Made by a program: the position numbers and the translations under genes
Notes under the pieces: generated by a model
What the model was told of the DNA's origin: nothing
Database searches by the model: none
The model's input: the letters and a program-made list of their open reading frames with translations, nothing else
In this document: positions 7,795 through 16,523 of the stretch, one piece after another
Layout of the letters: every line of letters begins with the position of its first letter
Position numbering within the stretch: the first letter of the stretch is position 1
Origin: CAVPRW01 sp046727435 [NCBI: bacterium]
GTDB taxonomy: Bacteria; Tectomicrobia; Entotheonellia; J063
DNA length: 25,849 nt
Assembly (NCBI GenBank): GCA_046727435.1
Contig: JBKPCR010000438.1
Span: forward strand, 1-25,849
Reading direction: 5' to 3'

Positions 7795-9333
7795 TTATAG
7801 TCCCTTGAGCCGCACGTCCTCGAGCGACGGAAACGGGTAGAGCGGGATCGCGTTGATCGCGTGCTCGGCAATCCGAGGCCCCACCCCGTGGAGCCCCCGC
7901 AGATCCATGACCGGCGCGAACATCGCCCGCTCTACCGTGAGCTGCTGGATGCGATGGAGCAAGGCTGCCCGGGTGGCGGGGTTCCGCTCCATCTGCTGCT
8001 GCTCGACCAACGCGTCCAGGTCAGGATAGCCGCCGTAGGCATACGCCCCCTTGGAGTAGATAAACGTCTCCACACGGGTGGCGGCATTCCCGGAGGCGCC
8101 TACCGCCGTAAGAAAGAGGCCCCGCAACTGCCTCTCCCGCCAGGCGGTATAAAAGGTGGCCCGTTCCATCGGGCGCATGGTCACCTGAATCCCGACCGCC
8201 TTCAGGTGGTTCACAATCGCCTCCCCCAGCGCGAAGAAGGGCGGCATGGGTACGAACTCGCCCGCGTCAAAGCCGGTCGGATAGCCCGCCTCCGTGAGCA
8301 ACTGCCGGGCCTTGGACGGGTCGTACGGGGGTGGCTCCACCTGGAGGGCATAATCCATGGCGCGCGGAATGATGACCCCGGCGGGGGGGCAATAACCCAA
8401 ACACACGGCTTCGTTGATCGCCTGCCGATCGAGGGCGTAGTTCACCGCCTGGCGCACGCGATGGTCCGCCCACACCGACTGCGGGTTCCACTGGTCCGGA
8501 AACTCCACCCAAAAGATGGAGGGATGTCGGGTGTCCACCAGGGTGAGGCGAGGATCCCGCTTGACCTCCTCGGCCAATGGGCCGTCCAAGTAGAGCGCCA
8601 TATCCGCCTCGCCCGTCTTCAGCATCGCGAGCCGAGTCGTGCCTTCGGGCACGCCCTTCATGATTACGCGTTTGATGGACGGCGCCTTGCGCCAATACCC
8701 GTCGTAGGCCTCCAGCACCACCTCCACCCCCGGGGTATGGCGCACCAACCGATACGGCCCCAGGCCGATGGGATGGCGTTGAAAACCCTCGTCGCCCACC
8801 TGCTCAACATAGTGCTTAGGCACGACCAGCCCGGCGGCGGTGGCGGTGGTGCCGTACAAGGTCATGAAGTCCGGCCAGGGAGTGTGCAGGTGAAAGCGTA
8901 CCGTTAAAGGATCAACGACTTCGACCGCGCGGACCTGCGCGTGTAGCTCCTTCGCCCCAGCCCCTTTGTAGCGCGCAAAGCTGAATTGCACGTCCTCAGC
9001 CGTGCAGAGGTCGCCGTTGTGGAACCGTAAGCCCGGACGCAACGTGAATTCGTAGACCAGCCCGTCCGGGCTCTCGGTCCACGACTCGGCCAGGCTATGC
9101 CCCATCCGCTCCCCCGGCAGTGGACGGACGAGCGCATCATGGAGGGCATAGAGCAGGCCGAAGGGAGTGATCTGCGGCGGGGCTGCGGCGGGGTCGAACC
9201 AGGCCGGGGCGAGGGTGACATGCCAGGCAATGACGAGCTCCCCGCCGGGGGTGGGCTGCAACCCGAGCCCGTGGCTCATGACCACGGTGCACATGATGAC
9301 CACAAGCAGGGCTACACGGTGCGGTGGTTTCAT
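7795..9333 (-). CDS. ABC transporter substrate-binding protein, family 5 (peptide/solute type)
   Basis: A 512-residue extracytoplasmic binding protein of the SBP_bac_5 family (DppA/OppA/NikA type), which delivers peptides, nickel or other solutes to an ABC permease. Motifs: GGELVIAW at the mature N-terminus, LAESWTESPDGLVYEFTLR and GLRFHNGDLCTAEDVQFSF (family signature), GLGPYRLV, RHPSIFWVEF, VRQAVNYALDRQAI and the C-terminal PSLEDVRLKGL. Start 9333 is supported by AGGAGGG 8 nt upstream. Residues 1-24 form a signal peptide. No permease or ATPase subunits are in the window, so it is an orphan or its partners lie elsewhere. Its ATG overlaps the stop of an upstream amidohydrolase stump (ATGA). 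Confidence 0.9.
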   Translation of the reverse strand: MKPPHRVALLVVIMCTVVMSHGLGLQPTPGGELVIAWHVTLAPAWFDPAAAPPQITPFGLLYALHDALVRPLPGERMGHSLAESWTESPDGLVYEFTLRPGLRFHNGDLCTAEDVQFSFARYKGAGAKELHAQVRAVEVVDPLTVRFHLHTPWPDFMTLYGTTATAAGLVVPKHYVEQVGDEGFQRHPIGLGPYRLVRHTPGVEVVLEAYDGYWRKAPSIKRVIMKGVPEGTTRLAMLKTGEADMALYLDGPLAEEVKRDPRLTLVDTRHPSIFWVEFPDQWNPQSVWADHRVRQAVNYALDRQAINEAVCLGYCPPAGVIIPRAMDYALQVEPPPYDPSKARQLLTEAGYPTGFDAGEFVPMPPFFALGEAIVNHLKAVGIQVTMRPMERATFYTAWRERQLRGLFLTAVGASGNAATRVETFIYSKGAYAYGGYPDLDALVEQQQMERNPATRAALLHRIQQLTVERAMFAPVMDLRGLHGVGPRIAEHAINAIPLYPFPSLEDVRLKGL

Positions 9334-9533
9334 GATCGTGTCCCTCCTGACAACGGGTGGCCGCTGCGACAGCGGCGCACACACTGATCACAGCCACACC
9401 CCTTCCCATCCCAGTTGTCGCTGAGGAAGAGCGAAAAGTGCAGCCGGGTATGTTCCGGCTCCATGCGTGAGGTGTAATCCTCCTCCGTCTCGCGGATGTG
9501 GGCATCGCCATCAATGATCGAGTGTCCCTTTAT
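9330..9533 (-). pseudogene. N-terminal stump of an amidohydrolase with lost start codon
   Basis: On the minus strand the frame reads KGHSIIDGDAHIRETEEDY, then MEPEH, LFLSDNWDGKG, ending in TGA at 9332-9330. IIDGDAHIRET strongly resembles the metal-binding N-terminus of the amidohydrolase-2 (ACMSD-like) family, where D-x-H precedes the barrel. A strong AGGAGG site lies 8 nt before ATA (9533-9531), where an ATG would be expected; no other start fits. Similarity ends after about 45 residues and Cys/Arg-rich sequence follows. The TGA overlaps the ATG of the solute-binding protein. It is either a decayed gene or a leader still translated from ATA at low level. Confidence 0.6.
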
Positions 9534-9571
9534 ACGCTGCTCCTCCTATAGACCAAGTCCAAGCGGTTCAT

Positions 9572-10897
9572 TCATTTTCGGATGCGGCGAGAGGTTAAAG
9601 GCACCCCCCAGAATAACACGGCGGCCACGGCCATGAGCACCATGGCCGTGATGAACGCCGCCTGGTAGTCGCCTTGCCGATCGAACAGCACCCCTCCGAC
9701 CAGGGGACCACTCATATACGCCAGCTTCACGCATCCTTCCATGATCCCCATCACCGTGCCCAAGCTGCGCGCCGGGAACAGGTCAGCCACCTTAGCGCTC
9801 GTCACCAGTCCGCCGATCCCGTCGCAAAAGCCGGACAGTCCCACAAATATCATCACAGGCCACAGGCTGTGACCGTCGCCAAAGAGCATGAATACCATCA
9901 GGGCCACGATATGCAGGCCATACCCCAAGGTTAAGACGATTTCCCGACCGAGGGCATCAGACAGCGCCCCCATGACCGGCCGACCGACGAGGTTCACCAG
10001 ACCCATGACGCCAATGGCCGAAGCGGCCAGCAAGGGGTCATAGCCCACCACGGCAAAGAAGGCCACGAAGTGGACCTGGATCAAAAACCGTCCCGTCTGG
10101 CCCAAGAATCGGGCCAGGGCCAGCAACCAGACGGCCGGCATGCTCAGAATCTGGCGTAACTGAAGATATCCGGTCTCCTCTGCCTTTCCGGTCGGGCCGG
10201 CAACCGCTGTGTCACCCTCTGGGGTAATCTGCGCTCGATCAGCTGCAGATAGATCCGACTCGTCCATCGCGACCGGGGTATGGCCTCCAGGGGGACCTCC
10301 AACGGACGTCTCCGCTGGTGCCCGTCTGAGGAAGAAAAAATTGCCTGGCCCCAACAGCACGAGGAAGACCAGCCCTAACACGCGGAAGGTCTCTTGCCAC
10401 CCGATGGTGGACACCAGCAGCTGGGCCAGCGGGACGAAGAGGAGCGTCCCCACGGGATTGCCCGCCTCGACCAGTCCTATCACGCGTCCCCGCGCACGGG
10501 GGAACCAGGGGACGAGGATCGAGTTAATCGCGAACCCCGAGACGATGGTCTCCCCAATGGTCAACACGACTCCGTAGAGGAGCATCAAATGCCACAGCGC
10601 ACTGGCAAAGCTGCTGGTCACGAAGCCTATCGCAATCAGCAGCCCGCCCAGAAGGAACACGGAACGGGGGTCTAGGCGATCGAGCAACCTCCCCGCGATG
10701 GGCGCCGTGATCGCTCCAGTCAGACCAGCCACTGAAAAGATCCCAGAAGTGGCGGTAGCACTCCAGTGGAAAGAGTTTCGCACCGCCAGGTAGATCACCG
10801 GCACGATATCCGTGATGCCCCCTTCGGCCATCATGTTGGAAAAGCTCAGGCCGAACATCATCCAGCGGTAACCAGGTTTGCGCCTTAGGATGCTCAC
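9572..10897 (-). CDS. MFS transporter (12 transmembrane segments)
   Basis: A 441-residue major facilitator superfamily carrier. It starts at GTG 10897 behind GGAGGGG. The protein has two six-helix halves. The cytoplasmic loop 2-3 motif is present (GRLLDRLDPRS), and the equivalent in the second half is GRPVMGALSDALGRE. A hydrophilic central loop of about 55 residues (from about residue 200) separates the halves. The pattern (GxGL-type loops, central loop, MGIMEG near the end) resembles monocarboxylate/oxalate-formate-like carriers, but the substrate is uncertain. It lies 238 bp upstream of the solute-binding protein, with the amidohydrolase stump in between. Confidence 0.9.
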   Translation of the reverse strand: MSILRRKPGYRWMMFGLSFSNMMAEGGITDIVPVIYLAVRNSFHWSATATSGIFSVAGLTGAITAPIAGRLLDRLDPRSVFLLGGLLIAIGFVTSSFASALWHLMLLYGVVLTIGETIVSGFAINSILVPWFPRARGRVIGLVEAGNPVGTLLFVPLAQLLVSTIGWQETFRVLGLVFLVLLGPGNFFFLRRAPAETSVGGPPGGHTPVAMDESDLSAADRAQITPEGDTAVAGPTGKAEETGYLQLRQILSMPAVWLLALARFLGQTGRFLIQVHFVAFFAVVGYDPLLAASAIGVMGLVNLVGRPVMGALSDALGREIVLTLGYGLHIVALMVFMLFGDGHSLWPVMIFVGLSGFCDGIGGLVTSAKVADLFPARSLGTVMGIMEGCVKLAYMSGPLVGGVLFDRQGDYQAAFITAMVLMAVAAVLFWGVPLTSRRIRK

Positions 10898-11069
10898 AAG
10901 GTCCCCTCCCCACCTAAGAGAGTTTCAACGGCTTTACATAACGAAGGCTGTTCCTCTCCTGTCATCACCGTCGAGAATCCGCAGGCTTTCCTGCTCCCCC
11001 TGTAGCCCACCCTGGCCCTTCTGGGGTGACGACTTACGTGCGAGTGTTTCACTGGGAAGGTCTGTATCG

Positions 11070-12227
11070 TTAACGCTCCTTGCCTCCCACGAAGGTCACT
11101 TTGACCTCTTTTCCTAATTGCTCCCGCCTAGGGGAGAATCGCAGACCCTCCGTCCAATCAGGGCTATCTGGAGCTTTGGCCACGAGGTGAACATAGGCGC
11201 CTGGGATCGGTTGCTCAAAGGTGAACGTGATGGCATTGAGCGCCCCAGCTTTAAGCAAGGGATCCAAGTGCATGCGGACTTGCGCATCATATCCAACCGC
11301 TGGCCGGCCATTGATCATCACCTGAAGCCGGTTATCCTCAGAAGCTTGGACCTCAAGAAACACACTCTCATACCTCTGGTCATCTAGGTTGAGTGACTGC
11401 CCGCTCCCCTCAGCCAAGCGAGCCTCCAAGGCGGATATCCGGCGCTCCATGGTGGCGAGGCGGTCGTCGAGCAGTCCCTGGGTGGACGCCATCGCCGGCA
11501 GGCTACCAGTGGGAAGTGTGCCGGCAGACAGCGTATCTCCTTGTGAGAGAAGCGATGAGCGGGTGCCCCAAGCTGGCAACGTGGATGTCTGAGTGGTGAT
11601 TTGCTGCACTGCTGGCGTTGGAGCGGTGGCTCGATGTTTGCGAGCCTCGAGTAATAGTTGGACGAACCGACGGTCCATGTCCCAGGATTGAGGGATAGTC
11701 AACTGCATCCGGCGTCTGGTCGTACTCCCGAGCTCCTTGACCTGCGCGGTACCCGTCGCGGCTACAGGAGTGGGGACCCCTCGCGCGGTCAACAACGCGG
11801 TGACATCCGATCCCGCGCGCTGCAAGTATTCGACGACCCACTCCGGAAGTGTCCGGTATGGCTGCCCAGCATCGTTCGGCAACTCCACCCCTAGGAGAGC
11901 CGCCGCGGCCTCGTCGACGTATGTGGTGCGGAAGTGCTCATAACCCGCCGTGACATACTGGGCACATCTGGCGCTGGCACTGCCGAACTTCCACATCCAA
12001 AAGCCAAATAGTTGCGTGGGGACCTGATCGAGGGCTTCCCCGCTCACCCATGGGTCCAACTCATAGCGCTCCAGCGCATAGCTGGTGACCCCCTGGGCCA
12101 GACTCTGGGTCATACGCACCTCCCCGCGCTGTTGGCATTGTTGGGCGCCGTGGCTCTGATTGTGACCGGTCCAGACAGGTTGAGTGAGCAGACTGACCAG
12201 CACCATTAGTAGGAGTGTAGAACACAT
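11070..12227 (-). CDS. Exported coiled-coil protein of unknown function
   Basis: A 385-residue protein starting at ATG 12227 with GGAGGG 8 nt upstream. Residues 1-20 are a short Sec-type signal. The central part (about 60-150) is mixed alpha/beta with LPEWVVEYLQRAGSDV. A Thr/Ser/Pro-rich linker (about 170-240) leads to a single heptad-rich stretch (DDRLATMERRISALEARL, about residues 250-270). A C-terminal beta-rich domain follows (FLEVQASEDNRLQVMINGR). The layout suggests a periplasmic protein with a trimeric or dimeric coiled coil holding a C-terminal beta domain. I recognise no family. It is followed after 170 bp by the MFS gene on the same strand. Confidence 0.75.
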   Translation of the reverse strand: MCSTLLLMVLVSLLTQPVWTGHNQSHGAQQCQQRGEVRMTQSLAQGVTSYALERYELDPWVSGEALDQVPTQLFGFWMWKFGSASARCAQYVTAGYEHFRTTYVDEAAAALLGVELPNDAGQPYRTLPEWVVEYLQRAGSDVTALLTARGVPTPVAATGTAQVKELGSTTRRRMQLTIPQSWDMDRRFVQLLLEARKHRATAPTPAVQQITTQTSTLPAWGTRSSLLSQGDTLSAGTLPTGSLPAMASTQGLLDDRLATMERRISALEARLAEGSGQSLNLDDQRYESVFLEVQASEDNRLQVMINGRPAVGYDAQVRMHLDPLLKAGALNAITFTFEQPIPGAYVHLVAKAPDSPDWTEGLRFSPRREQLGKEVKVTFVGGKER

Positions 12228-12296
12228 TGTCTGATCCCTCCCTGCAGTGCATTCCGGTTGATCCAGGATCCCCGTAACCACTGATCGCCCCCGATG

Positions 12297-12358
12297 AGCG
12301 GCGGCCCACAGGTACAGACTCGCTCATGGAAAAAAGCTGCCGCTGTGGGCCGTCCGCT
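12297..12358. repeat. Imperfect inverted repeat (hairpin element)
   Basis: Arms AGCGGCGGCCCACAG (12297-12311) and CTGTGGGCCGTCCGCT (12343-12358) pair along 15 bp with one bulged base, around a 31-base loop. It lies between the 3' end of the haem-protein gene and the 5' end of the exported coiled-coil gene. The loop has an A-run, but no T-run follows either arm, so it is not a standard terminator. It may be an interspersed palindromic repeat; other copies would have to be found in the genome. Confidence 0.6.
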
Positions 12359-12487
12359 CCACTGGGTTGTTCGGCCAAGTCAGGGAGGCACGATTCAAGA
12401 CCTGACCCCATTGCCTGGCGTCATCTGATCCCCTGCTCTCCGACGGCCGTTCCCCCTGAGAATCGCCGATGACCCGGCCGGGATCGA

Positions 12488-13023
12488 TCACTGGTCCGTG
12501 TTGATTGGCACCCGTTGTATGAGTGCGCCCACCCATGGCCCGGGGTTCTTCGTCGTCTTGAAGAACTCGTCGGTGAAATTGGTGTGGCAGAGCACGCAAT
12601 TCTGATGGAAGGTGTTGCTGAGGGCAAACGACCTTCGATAGTACCAGCGGTTGTCCACGCGCGCGACGGCCTCGTGCGCCTGGCCCTGAAGCGCTAACGC
12701 GAGCGCCGTCCGCTCGAAGGCGTCGCTGGGAAGGTTGTTGTCCCCCCCAGCGGGTCGAAGGTGCCGACCAGCCGCATATCCCTGTTGAAGTCGTTGAAGA
12801 TCAGGGAGATAGCGAGCTTGCCCTGCTCCACATTGGCTGGGGTGGTCTCGTCGAACTCCGTGAACAGCGCTGCGACCAACTCATTGAATATGAGACCGTA
12901 GACCTCCTTGGCAAACGCGATTTGCTCCTGCGACGGTGGAGCGTCAGCTGCAGGAGCCAAATTGGCCCCTGTCAGGGTGAGGGCGAGGAGCACTGCTGCG
13001 ATAAACCAACGAGCGTTCGTCAT
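12488..13023 (-). pseudogene. Secreted c-type haem protein with frameshift at a G7 run
   Basis: The gene starts at ATG 13023 (AAGGAG 9 nt upstream) and encodes a signal peptide (residues 1-28) followed by a helical domain. At a run of seven G on the coding strand (12748-12742) the frame breaks after FDPLGG. In the +1-nt-corrected frame the protein continues DNNLPSDAFERTALALALQG, then WYYRRSFALSNTFHQNCVLC, and ends PINTDQ* at 12488. This C-terminal part holds CVLCH (12598-12584), a c-type haem attachment motif. Corrected length is about 178 residues. As read, translation gives a 109-residue product with no haem site. It is either an authentic frameshift, phase-variable slippage or a homopolymer sequencing error. 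Exact cytochrome family not assigned. Confidence 0.75.
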
Positions 13024-13194
13024 AAGGCACACTCCTTTCGTTTGCTAGGTATGTCGCTCTTCCCTCTTGGCAATCGCAAAGACACTTCGCTAGGTCATAA
13101 GGTACTACCTCCTCTCAACTGGCTCTCCGAGGGCCTAACACGGGGCTATCATGGCAACATCCCATGTCCATTCCGCGGTCGGCTACGATCATCA

Positions 13195-13868
13195 TCAGCC
13201 CGGCGTGTCTCCCAGGACGAGGACCCGACGGCCTGGCCGATTCTGTGGTGGTCGAGCTTGCCTGGCGGGAGTGGGCGGCTTGGTGTGGTCGAGCACGACC
13301 GCACGGATGGGGCGATCCGGCCAGCGCTCCTGGGCGACTTGGACGACATGGTTGCCGCCCTCTCGCAGCGTACGCGCATCGGGACGCAGCATGACCAGCA
13401 CCTGCGAGCGCGGAGCAAACTTGCGCACGACCGGCAGCAGGATCTCGTCTTTGAGATAGGAAGTCTCCGGCCGCGCTTGGGACATGTCGTCGGCGAAAAA
13501 GAAGAGGAAACCTTTGTCGCTCGCAAACTCCAATAACTCGCGCAGGGCCTTTTCCTCAGGTTGAACTGCTCCGACGGCCAGGGAGGGCCTTTCCAATGCA
13601 CGCCCCACGGCACCCCGGCCCCGGCGCTTCCCGTCGTGCTGGAAGCTGGCGAGGTCGCCTTCTCCCGGGTGCCCAGGCGGCGTTGGCCGGTCTGCCGAGA
13701 CCCCAGGCCGTACATATGCAGTCCGCCCCGAATGGGGATCTTGAGCACCGGCGGCTGGCACGCCTCCAGGGCCCTTTTCCACTTAACCGAGAGGTACTGT
13801 TCAAGGAGTTCCGACGGCTCATAGACATGGGTATCACTATCCAGGATTTTGAATCTATGGCGCGACAC
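13195..13868 (-). pseudogene. Amidohydrolase N-terminus joined to unrelated or frameshifted sequence
   Basis: Starts at GTG 13868 behind GGAGG. The first about 65 residues (FKILDSDTHVYEPSELLEQY, then IRGGLHMYGLGSRQ) match the beginning of amidohydrolase-2 family hydrolases, whose D-x-H near the N-terminus binds metal. After about residue 70 this frame becomes low-complexity. The protein-like frame moves by one base, giving LRELLEFASDKGFLFFFADD, then SYLKDEILLPVVRKFAPRSQ, ending at a stop at 13195. That second part does not look like the amidohydrolase barrel and I do not recognise it. The locus is thus either a truncated hydrolase fused to part of another gene, or a badly frameshifted one. 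Not functional as read. Confidence 0.55.
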
Positions 13869-13957
13869 GCTTTGCCTCCTTCATCCAGGGCCCCAGGTGA
13901 GGGGCCTCAAGAGTCCACACGGCCTTGAAATGCTTGATCAAGGCTTGGTTTCCCCAG

Positions 13958-14410
13958 CTACGCACCTCCGGCCGCCGGTGCCTCGAGCAGGCCCAGCTGC
14001 AGCAGCATGTGGAGATCATCCTGCACCGCCCGATGCTCGACGGTCAGATCGTCGAGCACGCGAAAAGCGTGCATGTGCGGCACTTCGACGGTCTTGCCCA
14101 TGGGGCGTACGCCGGTGAGGAATCCCCCGAAGACGTCGTTCTGGATAGGCTGCCCAAGGTGCGTGCCGCGGAAGGTGATGCGACAGAAGACCCAGTCTGC
14201 GTCTGCCACGCAGGTCTCGATGGTGTAATGCCAATCGGGGAAGGTGGTGAACAGGCTAGTAAACACGCGCGCGAACCCTTCCCGACCGATGCGCTGGCCG
14301 TGATTCGAGGCGTCTCGCGCGTAGAAGTTCGCGGCAGCTTCAGGGTCGCGACGATTCATACCCTCGGCGTAGAGCCGCTCGATCAGCGCCTTATCGCCGT
14401 TCAGGCTCAT
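13958..14410 (-). CDS. SnoaL-like ester cyclase / polyketide cyclase fold protein
   Basis: A complete 150-residue protein of the SnoaL-like/ester cyclase family (NTF2-like fold), which includes aldol-condensing cyclases and many uncharacterised catabolic proteins. Motifs: ALIERLYAEGMNRRDPEAA, FPDWHYTIE, RGTHLGQP, TGKTVEVPHMHAFRV, TVEHRAVQDDLHMLLQLG. Start 14410 follows GGAGGG at 5 nt; a longer frame to 14455 lacks a site. No signal peptide, so cytoplasmic. It sits 156 bp downstream of the broken MFS gene and 89 bp upstream of the broken amidohydrolase on the same strand. This is the only intact gene in the 12488-15831 group. Confidence 0.88.
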   Translation of the reverse strand: MSLNGDKALIERLYAEGMNRRDPEAAANFYARDASNHGQRIGREGFARVFTSLFTTFPDWHYTIETCVADADWVFCRITFRGTHLGQPIQNDVFGGFLTGVRPMGKTVEVPHMHAFRVLDDLTVEHRAVQDDLHMLLQLGLLEAPAAGGA

Positions 14411-14566
14411 GGGTGCCCTCCTTCCATAGCTTCCCTCGCAGCAGAAGACCGGCAAGCAGCTTACGACACTTACGGTGCAGCCTATAAGCGGTTGATGGGA
14501 TCAGCCAGGGCACACAGGCCGGGGACAAGCGCTCCGGACGATCATCCGAGAGCGTGGCTGTGGCCG

Positions 14567-15831
14567 TTAGCGGGTCCCGGGCACGAGGCCTGGTTCGGCC
14601 CGCTCCTCCGCCGTGGGGGAGGTGGCCTGCACCCAGCCCAGCAGGCCGACGCCGAGCAGTAGCCCCAGCACCAGCAGCCCCCACGAGGCCGTGTACGCCC
14701 CTGTGACGTCGGCCAGGTAGCCGAACAGGAGGGGTGTGACGGTGCTCCCGACCTCGAAGCTGGCCGACGCGATCCCCAGGCCGACCCCGGCGGCGGCCCG
14801 GCCGGCGCGTTCGGCCGCCAGGGTGAGATACAGGCCCCCCCAGCTCAATCCGGAGATCCCGAACAGGAGGGTGACGGCCGACAAGACGAGGGCCGAGGTG
14901 CCCTGCGGGAGCAGGAGCAGGGCGAGCAGCGCCGCCATGGCCAGCACCCCCATGCCGCGGAGCAGGGGCGTGCGCGCTCCCTTAAGCCAGCGATCGCTCA
15001 CCCAGCCATAGGGCACGCGGCTGGCGGCGGCGCCCACGTGCGCCAGCGCCAGCGGGCCGGCGGCGAGCGCGACTGGCACGCCCCAGGTGTCGTGCACGAA
15101 CAAGGCGAGGTAGGTGATGAAGGAGAATTGCGCCCCCGCGAACAAGAAGCCGGCCGTGACCAAGCACCAGAAGCCGCGGTCGAGCCACCGCCCGCGACGG
15201 CCGTCCGACACCGGCAGGGGTGCCGGGCTCGGACCCTCGTGCGGCGGATCGCGGTAGAGGAAGAGCGCACTGAGGGCCGAGGTCAGCGTCAGGCCGCCCA
15301 CCAGCGCGAAGGCCTGCCGCCAGCCGACCACAGCGCCAGCGTGGGCATCGCGGTGCCGGCCACGATGCCTGGGCAGGAAATCGCGACAAACTTGGCCCCC
15401 ATCGCGGTGGCCAGGCGCTCGCGGGGGAACCAGTCGTACAGGGCTTTGTTCGTCAAGACCATGACCGTGCCATTGCCCACGCCCGCGAGGAACATGACCA
15501 CCAGGAGCCCGAGGTAGGTGTGGAGCCAGGGAATGGCGGCCACCGCGAGGCCACTCACCCCCTGCACGGCGATCAGGAAGCCTCGCACCCCCAGCCGATC
15601 GGCCAGCCAGCCCATCAGAATGGAGGCCGGGATGGCGCCGAGGAAGAAGAGCGTGGTCAACGAGCCGATCTGCTCGCGACTGAGGTGGAGGGCGTCGCGC
15701 AGGAGTGGGGCGAGGGCCCCCACGCTGTACACCACGAGCAGGACGACAAACTGCGCCAGACAGGCCAGGGCGAGGATCACATGGCGGTCCCGGCTGTCGG
15801 CCATGGCCCGTCCACCCTGGTGTGCTCTCAC
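14567..15831 (-). pseudogene. MFS transporter with single-base frameshift
   Basis: Starts at GTG 15831 behind GGGGAGG; an internal ATG at 15804 is possible. The N-terminal frame gives the first about 165 residues with MFS signatures (loop GWLADRLGVRG) up to GTAMPTLAL. There it runs out of frame near 15330 and stops at 15289. One base inserted at GCTGTGGTC (15334-15326) restores VVGWRQAFALVGG, and the second half continues to 14567 with six further helices and YGWVSDRWLKG. Corrected length is about 421 residues. The sequence differs strongly from the MFS gene at 9572, so it is not a local duplicate. It may be an authentic pseudogene or a sequencing error, since both halves are otherwise well preserved. 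Confidence 0.85.
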
Positions 15832-16015
15832 GTGTGTCCTCCCCTCTCACACGGCGACCCGCCGCATAGTGGCCTTTCGAGCGGCATCGCAAACCCCCCA
15901 GGGGCGGCCAGGAGCGCCCTCCGCTGCCATGGCCGAGCGCTGACGCGGCCTGCCTGGCCCTTCGTAAGACCTCTGCGGCCTCCGCTCCGCTTCACCCGCC
16001 AAGGCGCTGTCGCCA

Positions 16016-16205
16016 ATGACCGACAACAGGACAGTTGGGGCGCGCAAGCCATTAATTTTCCGGCTTGGCGCGGTGCGTTGGTATCTGCGCCATGCGTTGA
16101 GCGATGGTGATGTGGCAGACCTCCGGCGGGAACGAGGCATCTCCGTCGAGCATACGACCGTGTTTCGCTGGGTCCAGCGCTCTGCCCCCGAACGCGACCG
16201 CAGCT
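16016..16205 (+). pseudogene. IS6-family transposase remnant 4 (N-terminal HTH part)
   Basis: The frame from 16016 reads AVRWYLRHALSDGDVADL then RRERGISVEHTTVFRWVQR and SAPE. This is the N-terminal helix-turn-helix block of IS6/IS240 transposases, whose usual form is (V/A)RWYLRY-LSYRDLEEL ... RG-SVDHTTI-RWVQRYAPE. Similarity ends near 16205, and the DDE catalytic domain is absent. This half complements the C-terminal halves at 3620, 5335 and 7625 but lies about 8.2 kb from the nearest of them. Non-functional. Confidence 0.75.
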
Positions 16206-16523
16206 GTCTATGCTGCGTCAGTGGCCGGTACCCTACAGACAAGGCAACAACTGTACCAGATCCCTACCCGCCACCACGAGTCTCCCATCGCGGCACCTAT
16301 CTGGTTGGTTTTATGCGATTTGGTGAGGAGGGGCCGGGGCGCTCGGGCCGTGAGCTGGGACGCCATGGCTTGGACTCTGGCATCACTCACCCCCACTTCT
16401 GGGGGATCTGGGTGGGCTGCCGGTGCTGTCGCAAATCTTCAGCTGTTGGCCATTCCCTGAGGGCCAGCGAGCCATGCCACTTGTACGGGGATCGGAAATC
16501 GGCTATGATCGGGCCTCCAAGAT
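16206..16523. other. Non-coding gap before the giant regulator
   Basis: No coding sequence is recognised here. The stretch joins the end of IS6 remnant 4 to the putative control region of the gene at 16622. It contains one isolated TGGCCA (16447-16452), the same core found repeatedly just downstream. No IS end or hairpin was identified. Confidence 0.35.

Noticed and set aside
7861-8907. Plus-strand open frame of 348 codons
   Set aside because: Antisense of the family-5 solute-binding protein; no domain, atypical composition.
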